Source: Sabellastarte sp. h YS-2021
Taxonomy: Eukaryota; Annelida; Polychaeta; Sabellida; Sabellidae
Direction: 5' to 3'
NCBI GenBank assembly: GCA_964017235.1
Contig: OZ024936.1
Coordinates: 89,378,537-89,442,536, forward strand
Length of the DNA: 64,000 bases
The first letter of the stretch is position 1; each line of letters opens with the position of its first letter. The notes below the pieces were generated by a model that had not been told where the DNA came from, searched no databases, and saw only the letters and a list, made by a program, of their open reading frames with translations. A program made the translations under genes and the position numbers. Below, in pieces: positions 1 to 10,900 of this stretch.

Positions 1-190
1 GATAATTCGCATTTACTCATTTTGAGTAGGTGAGTAATTAGCTATGGGTCTGAAACTTCACCAAGTGAAAGCTCTCCCAAAAGTAGGTGAATGATTTATT
101 TGAGAAAAATTGGCTATCTGCAATACTTTTAGAGATAATTCGCATTTACTCATTTTGAGTAGGTGAGTAATTAGCTATGGGTCTGAAAAT
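1..190 (+). repeat. Two diverged core-satellite units (133-bp period)
   Basis: GATAATTCGCATTTACTCAT occurs at 1 and 134 and is followed by the same ~55 bp. The unit shares TTAGCTATGGGTCTGAAAC and CCCAAAAGTAGGTGAA with the 154-bp repeats at 18930-20560, so it is a distant relative. The array probably continues left of the window. Confidence 0.8.
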
Positions 191-1035
191 TCGAAAATTC
201 AAAATGGCCGCCATTTTTTGCGAGAAATTTTTTGTTTGAAAATTGGCATGGCTACTCTGCAGAGATACCCTGCAGGTCAAAAATTTCGTCGAAATCGCTC
301 TATCTAGCAGGGTTTTCGAGATATAAGCATTTTTATGTTTTGCAATTTTTGCGAAAAATTCGAAAATTCAAAATGGCCGCCATTTTTGGCGAGACAAATT
401 TTTTTTGAAAATTGCCATGGCTACTCTGCAGATATACCCTGTGGGTCAAAAATTTCGTCGAAATCGCTCTATCTAGCAGGGTTTTCGAGATATAAGCATT
501 TTTCTGTTTTGCAATTTTTGCGAAAAATTCGAAAATTCAAAATGGCCGCCATTTTTGGCGAGACAAATTTTTTTTCAAAATTGCGATAACTACTCTGCAG
601 AGATACCCTGCGGGTCAAAAATTTCGTCGAAATCGCTCTATCTAGCACGGTTTTCGAGATACAAGCATTTTTGTGTTTTGCAATTTTTGCAAAAATTTCG
701 AAAATTCAAAATGGCCGCCATTTTTGGCGAGACAAAAATTTTTTCAAAATTGGGATAACTACTCTGCAGAGATACCCTGCGGGTCAAAAATTTCGTCGAA
801 ATCGCTCTATCTAGCACGGTTTTCGAGATATAAGCATTTTTGTGTTTTGCAATTTTTGCGAAAATTTCGAAAATTCAAAATGGCCGCCATTTTGGGCGAG
901 AGAAAAATTTTTTGAAAATTGGGAAAACTACTCTGCAGAGATACCCTGTGGGTCAAAAATTTCGTCGAAATCGCTCTATCTAGCACGGTTTTCGAGATAT
1001 AAGCATTTTTGTGTTTTCCTTATTTGGAAAATTCG
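181..1035 (+). repeat. 169-bp satellite, five units
   Basis: The motif AAAATGGCCGCCATTTT starts at 201, 370, 539, 708 and 877, an exact 169-bp period. Other fixed blocks are CTCTGCAGAGATACCCTG, GTCGAAATCGCTCTATCTAG and TTTTCGAGATATAAGCATTT. The overlapping open frames found here are products of the repeat and not genes. Confidence 0.95.
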
Positions 1036-1340
1036 TAATGATTAATTAATCATTAATTACTCGGCCATTTCTTGACCAATCAATGCCAAAATCTAATGAT
1101 TTCCAGATTTTAATAGAATGAATGTATTTGCCAAGTTTCAGGTGAATTGATAAAATTCCTTTCAAGTTATCATCCGGACAAGCTTCCCCATCGAAAAAAG
1201 ACATTTTTGGTCATGTGACCTCTCTGATTGGTTGAAATGTCACTGCAGTATATTCAAAAAAATTCCCCAAGGCTACTGCCTAAACCTGCCAAATTTGAAA
1301 AGAATCCGCCTAACGGTTACAGAGTTATAAGGAAAACAAA

Positions 1341-1396
1341 ATGCGGAGCCGGCGGAGCCGGCGGAGCCGCCGGAGCCGGCGGAGCCGGCGGAGCCT
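1341..1396 (+). repeat. GC-rich 9-bp microsatellite (GGAGCCGGC)n
   Basis: About six units in otherwise AT-rich DNA. The right arms of the composite elements have a comparable GC-rich run (CGCGGACACGGACGCCCACG near 20915), so this may mark the right arm of a related element ending here. Confidence 0.85.
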
Positions 1397-1410
1397 GAAG
1401 CTCTCCCATA

Positions 1411-2000
1411 CACAAACAAGCGTCCCTTGCGGGACGCTTAATAATAAGCGAGTTATGAGCACTTTTAGGTTTGACTATCTTTGTTTGACCTTGAAGGAGG
1501 AGGCCAAGGTCAAATCCAACCACACCAAAAGATTTCCAGCCCATGATTTCCTATAGGTTGGTTTTCCATCCCAAACATCTAGGACCAATAATAAGGGAGA
1601 TACAAGCACTTTTCATGACTGACAAAAAAACGCCTGTTGTGGACATCTTGTTTAAAATGAGGCCGAAAATATTTCCAGTCAAAACTTTGTAATGCGGAAC
1701 ATATTCTGCAAATTTGAGATCTCTACCTATAACACCTTTTGCTCTAGAGGGCCAACAAAAGTTCTTGCTTTAAGTCAAATAAACATCCCTGGCGGCCATC
1801 TTGTTTTTCAAAATGAGGCCAAAAATATTCCCAGGCAAGATTTTATGGTTATGAATATATCCTGCAAATATACGAAGGCTAGGTATAATAATTTTTTCTG
1901 TTAGAGCGGTAACAGCCAATAATAAAAGAGGTCTAAGGTACCATTTTGAGTCATTTTAGCAGGCCTAAGGTGACCTTCAAAACAATAGCAAAGGTCAACA
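1411..2000 (+). mobile_element. Head of a third composite-type element, diverged
   Basis: It starts with a perfect hairpin (AAGCGTCCC 1418-1426, loop TTGC, GGGACGCTT 1431-1439), then one unit of the 147-bp repeat (TTTGACCTTGAAGGAGGAGG, then CCAAGGTCAAATCC), then GGCGGCCATCTTG and AAAATGAGGCCAAAAA blocks as at 18790-18840. No right-end hairpin is seen; later parts fade into degenerate repeats. Confidence 0.6.
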
Positions 2001-4483
2001 AACTGGATGCTGGTACTCCATCATGTACTCAACCTCCGAAGCAATTTTCAATAGTTTCCTTGCAATATAGTCCGCATTAAGTGTGAAAATATCTCAAAAA
2101 AAGCCAAAAATGGCCTCGGCGAGGTACTTTGGTGGTGTGGATGACCTTCAATGAAGAGCCTCAAGGTCAAATTTCTGCGTGTTTACAGAGAACATATATA
2201 TGTATTATATATACCAGCCATAGGATGATCTAACTTTCTGTATATGAGAACTGGGCCAAAATGTGAAAAAATTGGCCAAAATCTGACATTTAAGAGGCCA
2301 CCAGTAACCTTGAAATTGAAAGTCAAGGTCACAAAACAACCAGTAACTTCCTGGTGTGGGGTCTGATAAGACTGACAGGTAGTTGGACAAATCTTGTTGG
2401 GAAAGTGTTCTTATCTATAGTCACTTTCGACCAGCTAGGTGGTCCTGAGAGTAGACTTGTGCCATTCATATATGACAGCCTTTTTTTGCATTTTTTTCTT
2501 TACATAGTAACATATTATTTACATTGTTTCATACAAAATGGTTAATAATAAAGATAAAACACCATTCATTAGGTGTGAATGAGAATTTATCAATAAATGA
2601 TTTTCGCCTCATTTTGAAAAAGAAAATGGCCACCATAGGTGATTGTTCAAAAATTGATGTTCCAGAAACTTACACTACTGCAGCTAGCTTCATCAGATTT
2701 GCATAAATTGTGTATGACTAGAAAAGCTTGTCTAAAGAGTACTTTTGGGCTCATTTTGAAAACAAAATAGTCACCATATCACATCTTGAAAGTTAATGGG
2801 GGCCTATATTAAAATGGCCTAATTTCTCACTTAATTATCTTTGGTCCTAGCCGTTTGGAATGTCAAAACATGTTTAGGAAATTATGGCCTGCAAATCTTT
2901 TTAATTTTGACCTTTGACCCCTGCTTAAATGTCAAGTGGGGTCATTATACTAAAACTGCCTGATATCTCTCTTATTATTGGTAGTAGGGCTCCGGAATGT
3001 GACAACAACCTATGGGAAGTCATGGTCTGGTAATCTTTTGTTTGTGTTGAATTTGACCTTTGATCTCTCCTTAAAGGTCAAGTGGGGTCATTATACTAAA
3101 AAGGTCATATATCTCCCTTATCATTGGTTTGAAATGTAAAATTAAGTGTCAAATGTGACCTTTGACCCCTGCTTCAAAGTTTCAGTTTGGTCATTATACT
3201 GAAAAGGCCTCATATCTACATTACTAATGGTCCTTTGGCTTCGAACCCTGATTCAAGATTACACTAATTCCACTTTTGTTTAACATCAGGCGAGAGCTAA
3301 CCACTGTGGCAGTAGTCTTATTTTAGTAACGACTATTAGCAATATTTGACCTAAATACCCTAAATATACAGAGTGTTATATTGGTTTTGTATTCAGAAGT
3401 ACCACTTACTGGGAATAATTTGCATTATAGATTTGTAAGCAAGTGCTGATTTTTACTAATATTTCTTAAACTAAGTGATTTACACACATGTTTCTAATTG
3501 GATTTGTATAGCATTAGGGTTGTTTAAATAACTAGACTGCTGCACATTATAAAATACTGAGTAAACCAATTGTATTTTTATTTTATTAAAGTTTATGTCC
3601 AATAAGATAGCCATTATACAGAACTCTATATATTCAGAATTGAATATTTATTTTAATATATCATTTCAAAGGGGTCCTGCAATGACAATGCATAAACACC
3701 TTTGTTTTGAATGTACAGAATTCTCTTTTATTTAACATTTCTTCCGTGTCATAGTGTTTTGAATGCACCTACGGGTGAGGCAAAAAAACATCGCCATAAC
3801 ATACAGGATCACTGTGTCACACTGGATATATATTTTTCAAACACAATATTTTATTGAGGCAATCAGGCAAAACCAACAAAGATTATAATAAGCCTTCTGG
3901 CAGACATACATTTTAATATACCATTTCAAAGGGGTCCTGCATTAACAATGCATAAACAACAATAACCGTGTTTTGAATGTACAGAAGTCTTTTTTATTAA
4001 ACATTTCTTCAGTGTCCTAGTGCTTTTAATGCACCGACAGGTGAGCCAAAAAGCAATATATTATCATAATATACTGGATTACTGTGTCACTCCTTAAATA
4101 AAATAGGTGGCAGATAAGACATATAACAAATGGTTGGAACTCGTGATATGTGTGAGTTTGAAGTTTTTGTAAATGTGGAGATTTTTGAAGCATCACCTAT
4201 TATCGCCCATTATAAGTGAGATTACCTTGGTACATGCCTGCTAAAAAATCACTACTAACCCATTCTCAGGAAAATTGGCATATTGAGAACACTACTATAA
4301 AGGTATAGTTAGAAATTATATGCAAATAACCTGAATTTTGAAGTTTTTAGCCTCCATTTTAATTTGCATTTTTGTTCTTTTCTTTTTTTTTAGTGTCCAA
4401 GTCCTAGCCCTGTTAAACAGTAATGAGCTTGCTTAAATTATTAGGTCACCTTATTAAATCATTTTTGCAGACATACAGTAACT
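2000..4483. other. Non-coding, degenerate repeats
   Basis: 2,830-3,240 holds three decayed ~150-bp units marked by GACCTTTGACCCCTGCTT and GTGGGGTCATTATACT. A ~190-bp block is duplicated directly at 3646-3840 and 3906-4100 (CATTTCAAAGGGGTCCTGCA; CACTGTGTCAC). A tRNA-like SINE scrap lies near 3235-3310. No exon is recognised. Confidence 0.6.
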
Positions 4484-4602
4484 TACCGTTAGTTGGTAGT
4501 TTACAGGACAGACCCTTGCCCAACTGTATGAAAAGGTTTCCCCTACCCACAAAACACCTGATATGACCTGTACAGTGTTGAAAGTGATGTAAAACCCTAA
4601 AT
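4484..4602 (+). mobile_element. SINE family A, 3' half only
   Basis: The body and tail (GTTGGTAGTTTACAGG, then CTGATATGACCTGTACAG and GTAAAACCCTAAATAA) are present without the tRNA-like head. It is followed directly by a fragment of the 5S-derived SINE. Confidence 0.75.
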
Positions 4603-4609
4603 AACAAGG

Positions 4610-4735
4610 CCAAAAAGTCTTTTGGTCTACATGCCCGAGCTGCTCAGCCATCAGAGACACGAGTAGTGCACTAGAATTTATGAAAGTCTGGTGACACAAA
4701 GAAATTCCAACTCAGACACATCCCATCTAATCACA
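4610..4735 (-). mobile_element. 5S-derived SINE, body fragment without the 5S head
   Basis: It matches the body of the 61655 copy (TCAGAGACACGAGTAG, TGCACTAGAATTTATGAAAG, ACACAAAGAAATTCCAAC on the plus strand) but stops where the 5S-like head would start. Confidence 0.65.
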
Positions 4736-4850
4736 GGATGTCACTTCTGTGTGGGTCTGACTCCTACTAGTGGCAATGCTGAGAACCTGTCTCAATATGA
4801 CACCGGTTGGTGACAGGCAACATAAAAAAAAACTAACTTTGACTTCCTAC

Positions 4851-4965
4851 CTGCAATATCTGTGCATTTGCCGGTCTCGCTGGCAGAGCTCTGTTAAACT
4901 TCAGTAAGACTTTTTGTTCCATCTTGGAAATACCAATAAGTTTGTGGTCCAGGTGAACTTTAAAG
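4851..4965 (-). CDS. Oxidase gene: last exon seen in this window
   Basis: The exon is 115 bp, acceptor TATTTTGTATTTCAG, donor GTAGGAAG, completing the split Asn codon and ending in phase 0. It encodes FKVHLDHKLIGISKMEQK and then LLKFNRALPARPANAQILQ, in the position where amine oxidases have the beta strands leading to the second FAD contact. No convincing following exon is seen between 1 and 4850, a stretch that is almost all repeats, so the rest of the gene probably lies beyond the left edge. Confidence 0.72.
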
Positions 4966-7900
4966 CTGAAATACAAAATAGAAAATATTACTCAAAATGG
5001 TGCATATTGTTCAGTTTCATCACGACAGATGATAAATCAATACAATTCTAATCTATACAAATATGTCCTCTTGACTAGTGATAAGCGATAATTGTCTTTT
5101 ATTCACCATCACTTTCCTTTAACAAACAGTATAATTAGGCCTAGAAAATTGGAGAACTGATCCTCTGGGTGGGTTTGACTCCAGAAAAGTGGCAATGCTG
5201 AAGACCTGTTCTAATATGACCCTGGCTGTTGAACAGGACTTAAAACTCAAACTTTGACTTTGGATAACTGACTGCTTATTTGCATCCATTCGAAAGACAA
5301 AGTGCTCTAGTTATCAAGCAATTTCACTTGCACCCATGGGAGAAATAAAAAGTACCATATGTCAACCTAAAGTTTGGGCATGTTTGACCTTCAATGAGGA
5401 ATCTGAGGTCACATTTGACCCAAGTAAAAAACTCCCAGCATATGATTTTCTATAGGTTGGTTTTACATCTCAAACCTCCAGGACTGATAATAAAAATGTT
5501 TTCCATTTGAAGTGTAAACTCTGAATGTTAATTTTCTGCCTGTCAGGAGATAATTTGAGAGTAGTGATGCTTTTAGGTGTATGGGTCTATGGGATATACT
5601 TACGATTACTATGTACTGTAGCTGCGTAATAATATATTTTTGATTGGTTTGTTATTTTTGCCTTCACAATAACTGTGATACCCGACATGCCACCAACAGT
5701 ATCTCTACAAAATAACTTGTAAAAATCAGGTCACTACAACAGACAACCACTATGATTATATGAAAAATCAGTCTTAAATTGGTTTTAACTTTATGACATT
5801 TGCCTCTAGCTATGGCCTGCATTGTGAATGGCTATTTACAACAAAGCTTAGATGAAACAAACTTCTTAGATTTATGACTGTGTTCAGCCTAAGATAAGAC
5901 TATGATGAATACAGCCCCTTATTTATCATTTTCTTACAGTATTATATTCTATAGTTTAGACATCAGACATATCATTGCCTTGCAACTTACCCTCTAAAAG
6001 AATCTTTAAGTTAGGCAATTTTGTTATAATTTTGTAATGCACAAGGCTGTTTTGACTCCATTTAAATGTATCTATTTAGAAGCCATTCGCAATTTAACTT
6101 GCCCAATTTGCAGTGTATGTAGAATAGTCTTGTCAGTGTGGTTGCTAATGGTTACAGATACCCATCTTTAGAATTTTACACCGGCTCCCTTGAATATCAC
6201 TCCATTTTTAATACAGCTACACTGGTGTACAAATATCTTTACACAGGATGTCCGATATATCTCAACTCACACTTATCTGTGTATACCTCTTCCCAAAATA
6301 CCAGACCCAGTAGGCCTGACAGATTCTTTCTACGGGTTCCAACGTTTCTTCATCTATGTCCACCAATCAAAGAAACATAGTTCTGCTTTGACATGCCTAC
6401 CACATGGAAATGAATTGCCTGATGATATTTGATCTGCTGAATCTATTACATCATCTGTATCAAAATTAAAATCTCACCTGTTCTCTAAAAGCTTCTCCAA
6501 CCTAGTTTCTTTCTGTCTTGGAGACTCCATAGTTGCCGACTTATTTCATGCCCCCCACATGTGATTTTTGAACTCTGATTAATGGTTAATCTAAGAATCT
6601 GCTGTCAGCAGAGATAAAGCGCTTTTCAAATTTTAATAAGAATTAGATGTAGAATATTCTAGAAATGTATCCGTGAAACAGAAAACTTAATGACATCATA
6701 CTGGGACAGGTCATTGGTATTTTCCATATATTCACCTGTCAGCTGGATTCGAACCTACAACCATAATAGTGAGAACTCTGTCAAGCCACAGTGACACTAC
6801 AGGTGGTACATCCCGCAGGTAAAGGTTTTACATCTCTGATGGAACCAACTCCAAGGACGCCTCATATCTTCCAAGATTTGGTGTAAACCTTTACACTACA
6901 GCTAGGCAGAATAATACATGTTTATAGGTATTGGATGAAATGCCCCTTTCATTCACCTACCATCTGAACTTTGGTATACAAAGTTGTGACACAGTGGTGA
7001 AATGTCCACTACCTCCACTCACCTTATGTGGCAGTATTTATTTATTTGGGCTTTTACGTCGCTTTCAACACTGTACAGGTCATATCACGACGGGTAGTTG
7101 GAAGGGGCAGAGGAAACCAGTACATACAGTTCGTCAGGGTTCTGTACTGTAAACTGCCGACCAACGGCAAGCAACTACCAGCTTTCCCACTTGAGGTCGT
7201 GCCGGGAATCGAACCCCGGCCTCAGAGGTGGGAGGCGAGAGTGTTACCACTCTGCCACCGTGGCCCAATTATGTGGCAGTATTACACTGAAAGATGACCG
7301 AGTCACAACCTTACGTACACCGTGGACTAGTCCTTCAGTTACCATAGCAAGAAATTCATCTGCGCATGCTCGCATTCGTCTGCGCATGCTCATAGTGAGG
7401 AGGCCAGAGGAGGAAATTTTAAACCTTTTAAAACTTCCGTAGGTCACACGAGGTAAAAGAACTTTTGTCACTGTGTCACAAGGTCGTATACAAACCTCGG
7501 ACATTAGTTGATGGACAGGGGCATTTCGTTAGACTCTTATAACCGCGGGACATTCCGCCTTTAGTCTGACTGGGGTTTAAAAAATATGGTCACCATTCAG
7601 ACTACAAATCCCTCTGCAAAGTGAATATGAATGATATCACTTACTTGGCATTATCTTTCAACGTCTCCTCTACAAGCACTCTAGGCAGGCTCTGCATCCC
7701 CTCTGTAAGGGTCAAGGTGTGGTGATGAATGTCAATTTTTTCATTCTGTTTACAGCAAAGAAATTAGAAATAGAGTGAGATTAGAAATTAGAAATCTCAA
7801 ATTCTTTTAGTCACTATGCCCCAGTTCTTTGGAACTCTCCCCTTCCAAATAAGAAACAGTCCCGCTGTCGCATCTTTCAGGAAACACCTCAAAACCCACC

Positions 7901-10900
7901 TTTTCAACTCTAGCTTCCCAACTTAGTCTCCTTCCCTCTCGGTCCCACCCACAAACCTGGTACACTGACCTTGAACGCCCCTTGACTCTTCTTACAAGAA
8001 ATGATTTTGTTAACTAGCGCACTGAGTTCCCCTTACTGGGGAAGATATTGCGCCTGCAAAGCAGTAGATTAGATCAGATTAGATAAATAGGAAGCACTGT
8101 TAAAAGAAGGGGTTGGTTGTTATAAAAAAATGTGTACATCAGGAGGCCACCAATACAAAACTGTTCCAATTCAGTACACCCACAATCAAACAGGCCACTG
8201 GGATGCTCAAGAAATTACGGTCATTTCCTCTCAATGAAATCACAATCCAAAATCCTTAAATGTACACAAATATTTCACGAAAGTGTGTACAATTTCTTTA
8301 ATTTAGGGTATGTTTCCAATATTTCTTGTTTTCCTTCAATTATTTAAATTGTCAAGTGAGATAGTAGTTTTAGTATGTTGTGTCACAGTATTTTTGTAAA
8401 ATGCTCTCAAATCAGAGCTACTGGCAACCAGTCCCTAGTTAAAAGTAACTTGAACAATACAAATTAATGGACAGCATTAAAAAAATGTGTAATATCTACC
8501 TGGAGAAAAGGTTCTAAAAGAGCACAGCTAATAACTCCAAACCTCCATGCCAAATTTGGCGGACACATCTAAATACTCTTCCATTAAATAAGCATAAACT
8601 AAGAGTTGAGTAATTTTTGAATATTCTTTCCATGATAACAGTGAAATTGTGTGCATTTGGCTAAAAAGCAATACAAGCTTTAGGCCCAATAAAACTCCAC
8701 AGCAAAATTTGGTCGAGATATGTAAAATACCATGTTAAATGTGAAAACAGAATTACATATTTAGCTGGATACATTAGGGGTATTGTTGTACCAACAAGGT
8801 CATATGACCTTGGTGACAGTCAAAGTTAATCAAGATTTAGAAGGACATGCCATAGTGTAATTTTCCTTCCTGTAATACCATTGCATGAATTCGAATCAAA
8901 GTATTTGTTACACAATCTGGAATAGGTGTTCTAATTTAAGACCCAGCATTAAAATTATTACAAAGAACACAACTGCTGTAGCATTGATCTCTGACCAGGT
9001 ATTCCTACTGCACACATACAAAGTGTGAACGAAATCTCTACAGTTTTGAAAGTTATCCTATAATTTAGTTATCTTTGGCACTTTTACATTACCATAAAGT
9101 GGACATCATTTTAGCCCTAATTACACCCATACTAGGGGAGAAGCTAGGATTTCTGATTAGGTGCGCCCTTATTTTCAGAAAATTGTGGTTATATGCAATA
9201 TTTGTTGGGAGATGGGGCATTGTATGTCTCATTAATGACTATAATACCAAAACGGTATGCCTGGGCAAACTGGCTTATACATAAGCTATGCCCCTGCATA
9301 CATCAAATATGATGAGAAATCCACTGAGTGGTTTCTGAATACGAAAAAGTGACATGCATGCAGGCTCACACAGGCAAAGAGGTAATTTTACATTTTTTTA
9401 TATATATGTTAATTTATGCAACAACATTTCAGCTTCCCTTGTTACCAACTGTGTGAAGAATATTAGTACATCATAATGTGTTACTAAATACCTCCATGTC
9501 ATTCAAGAGCTCTATAAACTGCCGAGCATTGGCTTCCTCTAGGAAGTCCATCTGTCGTGAGTGGTCTCGCATGCAGTTGTAGCCTTCAGTTGACGCGCCC
9601 TTGAGTAAGGTGGACTGGACACTCTGCTGACTGTCAAAGACCCCGTTACTCAAGTACAGCATGCTGCTTTGCATTTCTTTCCTGTCAGCAGAAAGATCAT
9701 CTTTGTCTAGTATAGGAAACTGGTCAACTCGACCCTTTGTCAACTCGGCCCCAGCCAACTCGCACCCATCTATGCAAACTCAGCCCCATTCTGTTTGAAA
9801 TTTAACGTGACATAAAATCTTTATTTTGGGTGGATTTTAATCATCTAGATATCATTGTTTACATTTTTTTAACCGGGGATATAATGTTGTGACTTAACCT
9901 TAAATCAGGCTTACATAGCTGGTGTGATATGCACAAAATAGTTTTATATCAAATTTACTGGTATCAGCTTTAACACTGTAGCCGTCATTTGTATATATAT
10001 ACTACAACCTTCTAAAAACCATCTCCAGGCAAATTTATCTCATAAAGCACATAATATATGATAAATATATGGTGCATGCATAATTATTTTTAATAGATAT
10101 ATGCAAAAATGTAAAACTGGTGGAGATGAGTTTTAGAAGAGGTCAAGTTTGCATCAAAAAGGGGCCGAGTTGGCAAAGGTCCGAGTTATCCATGATTCCT
10201 AGCATATGTACAACCTAATGACCTGTTTTCACCATTCCTTATCCCACCTTACAAAAAAACCTATTGTAACATGACTGTGTCCGCAATTCTGATTGACTTA
10301 TCGAGAAAATAAAATCCTGCAAAACTTCACTGGTTTGAATTATTGCTCATTCATGATTGTGTTGGTGAATCTGATTGGCTAATGGACGAAATATGGCTGT
10401 CCAGCCAATAACCCCCTGAAAAGTAAAATGGTTGAAACAGCTTGTTTTTTATAATTAAAATGTGAATAATATAATAGTATGTATACTATTTAAAACTTTT
10501 TCATGTTAAAATAGAAATAACTGACTAATGGATTATAAGAGATTTTACAAGTCATAGCTCATTACTAATATCACTATTTGATTGCCATCAGTTATTTCTA
10601 TGATACAAGATTCACCACAATCAAACTTTGGGGTTTTCCCGCCTCTTCTGCATTAAATACAGTTTTTTATGCTTTCTGAACAAAGTATAAACTCTAGTTT
10701 GTTGCTTTGACTGTATTTCTATGAAATTAAGCATTGGTTATGTCAGACTTACCAAAGGCCAAAATCTCAGCTGAGAGTGAATTAAGTTATTTTATGAAAC
10801 TCAACTTGAGTCTTAGATTTATATTAAGAATTAGACTTAAGTGATTGTATGACTTAATTGCATGACTTAGCCAAGTACAAAGCTTAACTTTTCTATATAA

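Noticed and set aside
335-1045. Four overlapping open frames with similar proteins
   Set aside because: They are read-throughs of the 169-bp satellite; their similarity follows the repeat period.
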